Shown here piece by piece: positions 1-4,969 of a DNA stretch of 6,771 bases (position 1 is the stretch's first letter; the number at the start of each line of letters is the position of its first letter). The notes beneath the pieces were generated by a model. It was given only the letters and a program-made list of their open reading frames with translations. It was not told where the DNA came from and did no database searches. The translations under genes and the position numbers were made by a program. Origin of the DNA: Verrucomicrobiota bacterium (GTDB lineage Bacteria; Verrucomicrobiota; Verrucomicrobiia; Opitutales; Opitutaceae); NCBI GenBank assembly GCA_030916665.1, contig JAUPWC010000119.1, positions 1 to 6,771 of the forward strand. Direction: 5' to 3'.

Positions 1-1744
1 ATTTATGGTCGCCCTGGGTGAGTCGCTCCTTGAGTTCGACCTCCAGCATGCTGTGCCAGTAGATAAGCCGGCTCCGCAGCAGGAAGAGGCCGAGCAGCAT
101 CACCACCAGCACCACGGCCGGCAGCCAGCGCGCGGCGCCGCTGAGGGGCAGGATGGTATTCAGCCATAGGACCAGCACGACGGCCGCGCCGACCTTCAGG
201 CCGGTCTCCACCACCGGCGCCAGCCGGGCGGCCTTGGCGTGACCCTGCGTGCTGACCTGGGCGTAAAGCAGCGTCAGGGCCGAGATGTTTCGCCAGATCG
301 CCACCAACGGCGCCAGCGCCACCAGCACCAACACGCTCCAGAAGATCACCGTCGCGCCGCTCGGATAACGGCTGTGGACCGGCAGGTAGTCGCGCACGAG
401 GCCGAACATCTGGTCGGAAAACACGAAGAGCCCGGTTACGAGCAGCATCTCCAGCGTGATCTGGATGACGCGCTTGCGGCTGAGTTGCCAGAGGACACTG
501 CGTTTCTGGAGCTGCTGCAATTTCTCGAGCAGGCGGGAATAATAGTTGAGCCAGCCCTCCAGCCAGACCGGCTGCCGGCCCGCCACCCATTCGCTGATCT
601 CACCGGAGCGTCGCGTCAGCACCGGCGCCGCCACGGCCGTAACCAAAGACAGGCCCACGGCCACGGCTCCGAAACTCGGCGGCACCTCGCCCGTGGACAC
701 GCCCAGCTGCGCGATGATGAACGAAAATTCTCCGATCGGCGTGATCATCAATCCGACGCGGACTGCGTCCTTGAGTTTGACGCCCGTGAGCAGCATGGCG
801 GCGGTGCCGCCCAGCGGTCGGGCCACCAGGGCCAGCACCGAGGCACCCAGCACCAGCAGCCACGATTGCGCAAGCAGGCGCACGTCGATCTGCATGCCGA
901 TGGACACAAAGAATACCGCGCTGAACATGTCGCGCGCTCCCTCGAAGACGCGGTCGATCTGCGCGCGTTGCGGCGTTTCCGCGATGATCGAGCCGAGGAT
1001 GAAAGCCCCCATCGCCAGCGAGTAACCGGCCTTCTGGGCCGCAAGCGCCAGCCCGAGCATGAGACCGGCCACAACGAGCGTCTGGAGTTCTTCGCTCGCC
1101 GACTCGCCCATCCGACGCAGCAACCACGGCACCGCGAGCAGGCCGATGACCCCGGCCAGCGCCACGAACGCGCTGAGCAGACCAAGGGTCTGCCCGACCT
1201 TGGCGTCCCCCATGCCGCCGAGCAGCACGAGGGAATTGAGCAGTGCCAGCGAGATGACCGCCACAACGTCCTCAAGCACGGTGATACCCATGGCCATCTG
1301 CCCGGCCTTCTCGTGGGTCAGGCCGGTTTCCTGCAGCACCTTGCTGATGATCGCCGACGACGAGACCACCAGCAACGCCCCGAAAAACACCAACGAACTG
1401 CCGCTGAACCCGAGCAGCGGGGAGCCGAGACGGGAAAGATTATAGACAATCAGCGCTGTCACCGCGGTGGCCACCAGGAGCGGCAGGCCCAGCCGGCGCA
1501 GCTTGCGCAGGCTCAGCTTCATGCCGATCGAGAACATGAGGAACACGAGACCCACCTGCGCGAGCGTCTCGATGCGCCCGATGTCGGTCACCAGCGAAAA
1601 AGGTGGCGTGAACGGACCGATCACCATGCCCGCCGCCAGGAAGCCCACGATCACGGAGAGACCCGCCCGGTGGCAGGCCCAGCCGACGAGTCCCGCCACC
1701 AGCATCACAACGGCGAGATCCTTGATGAAATCGATGCCTTGCAT
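1..1744 (-). CDS. CPA2-type (Kef-like) cation:proton antiporter, C-terminus cut by window edge
   Basis: Inner-membrane monovalent cation:proton antiporter of the Na_H_Exchanger/KefB-C type, expected to swap K+ or Na+ for H+. The minus-strand frame is open for 581 codons from ATG 1742-1744 to the left edge without a stop. Residues 10-45 form a first helix pair (GFLAAGMVIGP). Residues 65-75 read GLVFLMFSIGM, a family hallmark. Residues 128-135 (SSSAIISK) and the acidic pair E158-D159 in ITVLEDVV match the ion-binding core helices. R329 and GEFSF at 338-342 match the last core helices. After about residue 380 comes an amphipathic linker rich in Lys, Gln and Leu (SRLLEKLQQLQKR), then about four further hydrophobic segments (roughly 430-448, 462-482, 512-534 and 540-560). 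No nucleotide-binding TrkA_N domain is visible before the edge; a regulatory domain could lie beyond it. No good ribosome site precedes the ATG. The family call is firm; the transported ion is not known. Confidence 0.93.
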   Translation of the reverse strand, partial: MQGIDFIKDLAVVMLVAGLVGWACHRAGLSVIVGFLAAGMVIGPFTPPFSLVTDIGRIETLAQVGLVFLMFSIGMKLSLRKLRRLGLPLLVATAVTALIVYNLSRLGSPLLGFSGSSLVFFGALLVVSSSAIISKVLQETGLTHEKAGQMAMGITVLEDVVAVISLALLNSLVLLGGMGDAKVGQTLGLLSAFVALAGVIGLLAVPWLLRRMGESASEELQTLVVAGLMLGLALAAQKAGYSLAMGAFILGSIIAETPQRAQIDRVFEGARDMFSAVFFVSIGMQIDVRLLAQSWLLVLGASVLALVARPLGGTAAMLLTGVKLKDAVRVGLMITPIGEFSFIIAQLGVSTGEVPPSFGAVAVGLSLVTAVAAPVLTRRSGEISEWVAGRQPVWLEGWLNYYSRLLEKLQQLQKRSVLWQLSRKRVIQITLEMLLVTGLFVFSDQMFGLVRDYLPVHSRYPSGATVIFWSVLVLVALAPLVAIWRNISALTLLYAQVSTQGHAKAARLAPVVETGLKVGAAVVLVLWLNTILPLSGAARWLPAVVLVVMLLGLFLLRSRLIYWHSMLEVELKERLTQGDHK

Positions 1745-1876
1745 AGTGGTTGTGCCTAACAGGGCACGCACATGGTATTCGTCAAGCCTCGCGGCCCGTT
1801 GCCGGCAGGAATTTTCCAAGACGCGCGGCGCCGGCTTTACGCGCGGCAAAACACCACGCACAAAGACGGGCCCCCG
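1745..1876. promoter_or_regulatory. Divergent intergenic region between antiporter and M14 peptidase
   Basis: This non-coding gap must hold promoters for both diverging genes. On the minus strand a weak sigma70-like pair can be drawn: TTGACG (revcomp of 1780-1785), an 18-nt spacer, then TGTTAG (revcomp of 1756-1761, only 3 of 6 matches to TATAAT). It would place transcription start within a few bases of the antiporter ATG. A GC-rich self-complementary patch (cggcgccg) lies near 1828-1835. The plus frame stays open from an ATG at 1772, so a 35-residue N-terminal extension of the peptidase is formally possible here, but its sequence looks like translated spacer. Confidence 0.35.
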
Positions 1877-2632
1877 ATGCCCGCGTCCGCCGAACTTCCG
1901 CTCGATCCCGCCACCTTCGTCCCCCGCTTTGCCGACGCGGCCCGCGCGGCCGGCTTCAAGCTGGATAACTTCGGTGAAGTCCAAGGCCACCCGCTCCTCG
2001 CCTGCACGAAGCGCACGACGGGACACCGGCCGCGCATTTACCTGTCGGCCGGCCTGCACGGCGATGAACCTGCGCCACCGTGGGCGCTGCTGCGGCTGAT
2101 GCAGACCGGGTTCTTGGACGCGCGTTGCACCTGGTTCGTCTGCCCGCTCCTGAATCCCACCGGTTTCCAGTGGCGCACGCGCGAGAATTTCGCCGGGGTG
2201 GATCTCAACCGCGACTACAAGATCCCGCAATCCGCCGAGGTTCAGGCGCACGTTCGTTGGCTGCGCCTTCAGCCCAACTTTGACCTCATCCTCTGCCTGC
2301 ATGAGGACTGGGAGGCCAAGGGGTTTTACCTCTACGAGCTGAACCCGCTGAACCTGCCGACCCTCGCCCCGACGATGATCGCAGCCGCCCAGGCCCACGG
2401 TCCCATCGAAACCGCCGCTGTCATCGACGGTCGCGAATCCGCCGAGCCCGGCATCATCCGCCCGGTCAGCGACCCGCTGCTGCGCGACACCTGGCCCGAG
2501 GCGATCTACCTGCGGCACCACCACGGCCCGCTGGACTACACGCTCGAAACAGCCTCTGCCCTGCCGCTTGACCAGCGCATCGCGACTCAGTGCGCTGTCG
2601 TGCGCGCCGCAAGCGAGACACTCCTGAAGTAG
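1877..2632 (+). CDS. Compact M14-family zinc metallocarboxypeptidase
   Basis: Zinc-dependent peptidase or amidase of the M14 fold (carboxypeptidase / succinylglutamate desuccinylase-like). It likely trims a C-terminal residue from a peptide, possibly a cell-wall peptide as MpaA does; the substrate is not shown by the sequence. With this start it has 251 residues. Zinc ligands fit H61 and E64 (LHGDE) and H142 (LCLHEDW). N111-R112 in DLNRDY match the substrate-carboxylate-binding Asn-Arg pair of M14. The general base fits E224 in DYTLETAS. There is no signal peptide, so it appears cytoplasmic. ATG 1877 (MPASAEL) was chosen over ATG 1772 because the first 35 residues of the longer form are low-complexity and basic, and because the short form leaves promoter space. 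Neither start has a clear Shine-Dalgarno site. It stands alone: divergent from the antiporter and convergent with the pseudouridine synthase 48 bp downstream. Confidence 0.88.
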   Translation: MPASAELPLDPATFVPRFADAARAAGFKLDNFGEVQGHPLLACTKRTTGHRPRIYLSAGLHGDEPAPPWALLRLMQTGFLDARCTWFVCPLLNPTGFQWRTRENFAGVDLNRDYKIPQSAEVQAHVRWLRLQPNFDLILCLHEDWEAKGFYLYELNPLNLPTLAPTMIAAAQAHGPIETAAVIDGRESAEPGIIRPVSDPLLRDTWPEAIYLRHHHGPLDYTLETASALPLDQRIATQCAVVRAASETLLK

Positions 2633-2680
2633 GGCCAGACTCGGACTCGCCGCCCGGAAGACACCGACTTCAGCACGGGA

Positions 2681-3535
2681 TCAAAGCGCGTCGGGAGGCC
2701 TCGTTCCACCGAAAATCCGCTCCACGAAACCATCAATCAGCACCTGCGCTTCGACCGCCGGCAGCGCCATCTCGCGCGTGGCGAAACGCGCCAGATCCGC
2801 CGGCCACGGTGCACGCAGCAGATAATCCATGTGCGCCGGACGCAGATTGATTGCGGCACAATGCAGCGCCTGACGTGTGAATCGCAAGAGCTCCGAATGC
2901 CGCGGCGTCCAGCCATGCACAGCGAATTCCAGGTAGAGCCGTGGATCGGCGCCGTAGAGTTTGTCTCCGATCACCCGGTGACCGAGCCATTCGGCATGGG
3001 CCCTGATCTGGTGCTTGCGGCCCGTGAGCAATTCGACTCCGACCAGGGTGCAGCCACCGCGCACCACCAGCGGATGAAAAACCGTCGTCGCGGACTGTCC
3101 CTCGTCGGTCCCGGGCGGCACGACTTTTTGTTTTACCGTGACCCCGGCACTCAGGTCCGGCCCCAGCCACTGTTCCACGGTGACCGGACTGGTCAGTTCG
3201 CCCTCAAGAATTGTCACGTAAGCCTTGCCGATCTGCCGCTTGCCCATGGCCTTTTGCAACCGGCTGCCGGTGGCTTCATCCTTGGCGAGAATCACGACTC
3301 CAGAAGTCTCCCGATCGAGCCGATAGATAAAACGGATGGTATCGATTCCCAGTCCCTCCCTCACCGCGCCCGCCAGGCTCGACCAAGGTCCGTTTTTGGA
3401 CGGATGCACCACCAGCCAACCCGGCTTGTCGAGGACCAGCAGCTTCGCGTCGCTCAGCAGCACCCAGCCCGGCAGTTCGGCGGGGTTCACCAGCGGTGGC
3501 GCGGCGGGCGGCAGGGGTTCATCGGCATGGGTCAT
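2681..3535 (-). CDS. RluA-family RNA pseudouridine synthase without S4 domain
   Basis: Isomerises uridine to pseudouridine in rRNA or tRNA in the cytoplasm. With the ATG start at 3533-3535 it has 284 residues. The sequence shows the RluA order: LLVLDKPGWLVVHPS (motif I, about residues 32-46), the catalytic motif YRLDRETSG with the catalytic Asp at about residue 74, GKAYVTILEG after it, and LLTGRKHQIRAHAEWLGHRVIGDKLYG (motif III) in the C-terminal half. The usual His before RLD is Tyr here. There is no N-terminal S4 RNA-binding domain, only a Pro/Ala-rich lead of about 20 residues. A TTG at 3550 in frame would add five residues (MNDES), but the best -10-like hexamer lies just upstream of it, so the ATG is preferred. 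Which nucleotide it modifies (RluA, RluC, RluD or TruC type) cannot be decided from sequence alone. Confidence 0.92.
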   Translation of the reverse strand: MTHADEPLPPAAPPLVNPAELPGWVLLSDAKLLVLDKPGWLVVHPSKNGPWSSLAGAVREGLGIDTIRFIYRLDRETSGVVILAKDEATGSRLQKAMGKRQIGKAYVTILEGELTSPVTVEQWLGPDLSAGVTVKQKVVPPGTDEGQSATTVFHPLVVRGGCTLVGVELLTGRKHQIRAHAEWLGHRVIGDKLYGADPRLYLEFAVHGWTPRHSELLRFTRQALHCAAINLRPAHMDYLLRAPWPADLARFATREMALPAVEAQVLIDGFVERIFGGTRPPDAL

Positions 3536-3552
3536 GCTTTCATCGTTCAATA

Positions 3553-3558
3553 ATTATT
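3553..3558 (-). promoter_or_regulatory. Possible -10 element for the pseudouridine synthase
   Basis: On the minus strand these bases read AATAAT, 5 of 6 matches to TATAAT, inside the 10-bp palindrome AATAATTATT (3549-3558). It is an AT-rich island in a GC-rich region. No good -35 hexamer sits at the right distance. Transcription from it would start near 3546, giving a very short leader before ATG 3535 and excluding the TTG at 3550 as start. Confidence 0.35.
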
Positions 3559-3581
3559 CCGGAAAATGAAGGCGAGAAGCA

Positions 3582-3609
3582 TTGCCAAGACCGGTCGGTT
3601 CGGTAGAAA
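3582..3609 (+). promoter_or_regulatory. Candidate sigma70-like promoter for hpf
   Basis: TTGCCA at 3582-3587 matches 5 of 6 bases of TTGACA. After a 16-bp spacer, TAGAAA at 3604-3609 matches 4 of 6 bases of TATAAT. Transcription from here would give a leader of about 140 nt before the hpf ATG, which would include the hairpin at 3701-3716. Other start sites in the gap cannot be excluded. Confidence 0.35.
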
Positions 3610-3700
3610 TTCTGCCCAGTCAAATGAAGTGTCTGTTCCCAGTGACGTCTGGCCCGGTCCTCGCGACGGCCCGCACTATCCGAACGACCGAAACCAAGCC

Positions 3701-3716
3701 GGGGAGGCTTCTCCCC
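3701..3716 (+). promoter_or_regulatory. Hairpin in the hpf leader, overlapping a possible anti-Shine-Dalgarno segment
   Basis: GGGGAG (3701-3706), loop GCTT, CTCCCC (3711-3716) form a perfect 6-bp stem about 40 nt before the hpf start codon. The bases CCTTC at 3715-3719 are complementary to GAAGG at 3744-3748, the core of the hpf ribosome-binding site. The two pairings share bases 3715-3716, so they may exclude each other. The stem is plain in the sequence; a regulatory role is inference. Confidence 0.4.
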
Positions 3717-3743
3717 TTCCGCGCCCTTTGTGTTAGTCCAACC

Positions 3744-3750
3744 GAAGGAA
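3744..3750 (+). promoter_or_regulatory. Shine-Dalgarno site of hpf
   Basis: GAAGGAA ends five bases before ATG 3756. It is the clearest ribosome-binding site in the window and it decides the hpf start in a frame that stays open back to 3582. Confidence 0.8.
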
Positions 3751-3755
3751 AAACC

Positions 3756-4133
3756 ATGAACCATACCAATAAATCCCACGATGTGATTGTGACCGGTATC
3801 CACCTAGAGCTCACCCCCTCCCTCAAGCACTACGTGCAGGAGAAAGCCGAGCGACTTTTCCGACACCAGGCGCACATCGTCCGGATCCGCGTTGAACTGG
3901 AGTGCGACCGCAAGCATGACATCGCGCACAAGTTCGTCGCCAAGGCCCACGTCGAAGTGCGCGGGCCCAACATCAACTGCTCGGCCGAGTCCGAGGAGAT
4001 GCACAAGTCCATCGACCTCCTGATCGACAAGGTCGACCACGTCCTCCACAAGCGCCACGGCCAGCACAAGGACAAACGCAACCACCCGCACCCCGTCGAG
4101 TTCGACGGCGTCGAGTTGCCCAAGGCGATCTGA
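3756..4133 (+). CDS. hpf: Ribosome hibernation-promoting factor, short form (HPF/RaiA/YfiA family)
   Basis: Binds the 30S subunit in the decoding channel and silences ribosomes in stationary phase or stress. The 125-residue protein has the S30AE domain at about residues 8-105: DVIVTGIHLELTPSLKHYV, then EKAERLF, a beta-strand segment IVRIRVELEC, KFVAKAHVEVRG, and a helix with SIDLLIDKVDHVL followed by basic KRHGQHKDKR. The long-form C-terminal dimerisation domain (about 60 residues) is absent. The C-terminus instead has a His/Lys-rich stretch (H95, H98, H101, H104, H110, H112) and a short tail ending VELPKAI. The start is set by GAAGGAA and the MNHTN reading; upstream codons in frame look like leader. 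A strong terminator follows 19 bp after the stop, so it is likely monocistronic. Divergent from the pseudouridine synthase. Confidence 0.94.
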   Translation: MNHTNKSHDVIVTGIHLELTPSLKHYVQEKAERLFRHQAHIVRIRVELECDRKHDIAHKFVAKAHVEVRGPNINCSAESEEMHKSIDLLIDKVDHVLHKRHGQHKDKRNHPHPVEFDGVELPKAI

Positions 4134-4152
4134 ACCATCCCCATTCCCTCCG

Positions 4153-4178
4153 AGGCCCGCGGCAACGCGGGCCTTTTT
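4153..4178 (+). terminator. Rho-independent terminator of hpf
   Basis: AGGCCCGCG (4153-4161), loop GCAA (4162-4165, a GNRA tetraloop) and CGCGGGCCT (4166-4174) form a perfect 9-bp stem followed by T residues through 4178. It lies 19 bp after the hpf stop and separates hpf from the DUF1080 gene. Confidence 0.92.
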
Positions 4179-4264
4179 CATGGGTGTTGCCTGCGCTCCA
4201 CCCACCGTCCCCCGCCTAACGCTACACCCGATTTCCGTTTGCGACTCCGCTCGGCTCGCACATT

Positions 4265-4270
4265 TATATA
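4265..4270 (+). promoter_or_regulatory. Possible -10 element immediately before the DUF1080 start codon
   Basis: TATATA (4 of 6 to TATAAT) sits in the AT patch CATTTATATA, seven bases before ATG 4277, in otherwise GC-rich spacer. The nearest -35-like hexamer, TTGCGA at 4239-4244, is 20 bp away, longer than ideal. If used, transcription would begin at or next to the ATG and the mRNA would be leaderless, which agrees with the lack of a Shine-Dalgarno site. Confidence 0.35.
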
Positions 4271-4276
4271 CGCACC

Positions 4277-4927
4277 ATGCGCCCCCTGCCCCACCGCTCC
4301 TGGCTTCGCCTCACCGCCTGCCTGTGCCTCGCCACCTCGCTCCTTGTCGCCGTGGATGATGAGGAAACGGGCTTCGTCGCCCTGACCGACGGCCAGTCCT
4401 TCACCGGCTGGACCACGTCCACCGAGAATCCCGGCACTTGGAAAATCGAGGACGGCGTCTTTGTGACCCGCGGTTCACGCAGCCACCTCTTCTACACTGG
4501 CGAAGGCGCGCCTTATAAAAACTTCGAGCTCAAGGTGGAGGTCATGACCGAACCCAGCGCCAACGGCGGGATCTATTTTCACACGAAATATCAGGCCAGT
4601 GGTTGGCCCACCGGCGGCTTCGAAACCCAGGTGAACAACACTCAGTCCGACTGGAAGAAAACCGGCAGCGTTTACGACGTCGCCAGCGTGGGCTTCGCCG
4701 CCGCCGAGGACGGCAAGTGGTGGACGCAGCACATCATCGTCGAGGGCAGCACCGTCACCGTGAAGGTGGACGGAAAGATCGTCGTGCAATACAAGGAGCC
4801 CCCCGGGGTCCAGCCTGGCCCGGCTTTTGAGCGCAAGCTCGGCAGCGGCACGTTCGCCCTCCAGGCCCACGATCCGAAGAGTGTCGTCCGCTACCGCCAC
4901 ATTCGGGTGAAGCGTCTGCCGGATTGA
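4277..4927 (+). CDS. Secreted DUF1080 (3-keto-disaccharide hydrolase-like) protein
   Basis: Single-domain exported protein of the DUF1080 / 3keto-disac_hyd family, a concanavalin-like beta-sandwich. Some family members hydrolyse 3-keto-glycosides; activity here is inferred only from the family. The 216 residues start with a signal peptide: basic MRPLPHRSWLR, hydrophobic core through about residue 24, likely cut near LLVA-VDD (residue 25). LTAC at 12-15 resembles a lipobox, but it comes before the hydrophobic core, so a lipoprotein is unlikely. The mature domain (about 31-213) shows the family pattern: LTDGQSFTGWT, TWKIEDGVFV, NFELKVEVM, NGGIYFHTKY, GFETQVNNT, VDGKIVVQY, and near the C-terminus GTFALQAHDPKSVVRYRHIRVK. 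No Shine-Dalgarno site precedes the ATG. It follows the hpf terminator and converges on the glycosidase-like gene, so it is likely transcribed alone. Confidence 0.92.
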   Translation: MRPLPHRSWLRLTACLCLATSLLVAVDDEETGFVALTDGQSFTGWTTSTENPGTWKIEDGVFVTRGSRSHLFYTGEGAPYKNFELKVEVMTEPSANGGIYFHTKYQASGWPTGGFETQVNNTQSDWKKTGSVYDVASVGFAAAEDGKWWTQHIIVEGSTVTVKVDGKIVVQYKEPPGVQPGPAFERKLGSGTFALQAHDPKSVVRYRHIRVKRLPD

Positions 4928-4936
4928 TCGGGCAGT

Positions 4937-4966
4937 CGCCGCGACCGAAATTCGTCAGGCGCGGCG
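4937..4966. terminator. Weak inverted repeat between convergent genes, possible shared terminator
   Basis: CGCCGCG (4937-4943) and CGCGGCG (4960-4966) are perfect complements with a 16-nt loop, inside the 42-bp gap between the stops of the DUF1080 and glycosidase-like genes. No T-run follows on either strand, so it would be a poor intrinsic terminator; it may simply be a GC-rich coincidence. Confidence 0.3.
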
Positions 4967-4969
4967 TTC

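Noticed and set aside
239..1759. A 506-codon plus-strand open frame opposite the antiporter
   Set aside because: It encodes a His/Gln/Arg/Glu-rich sequence with no domain, as expected when a GC-rich gene for a hydrophobic protein is read from the other strand in the codon-aligned antisense frame. The minus strand clearly encodes CPA2 motifs.
2633..2680. Search for a terminator between the convergent M14 and pseudouridine synthase genes
   Set aside because: No stem with a T-run on either strand was found in these 48 bases.
2831..3553. A 240-codon plus-strand open frame opposite the pseudouridine synthase
   Set aside because: The minus strand carries complete RluA motifs; the plus-strand product has no family pattern.
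3582..3755. An N-terminal extension of the hibernation factor from ATG 3582
   Set aside because: The 58 extra residues do not match the S30AE family, and a strong Shine-Dalgarno site lies just before ATG 3756.
4182..4229. GGGTGT ... ACACCC inverted repeat in the hpf-DUF1080 gap
   Set aside because: Only six pairs with a 36-nt loop in GC-rich spacer; expected by chance and no associated signal.
4313..4330. Lipobox-like LTAC in the DUF1080 signal peptide
   Set aside because: The cysteine precedes rather than follows the hydrophobic core, so the protein is better read as cleaved by signal peptidase I.
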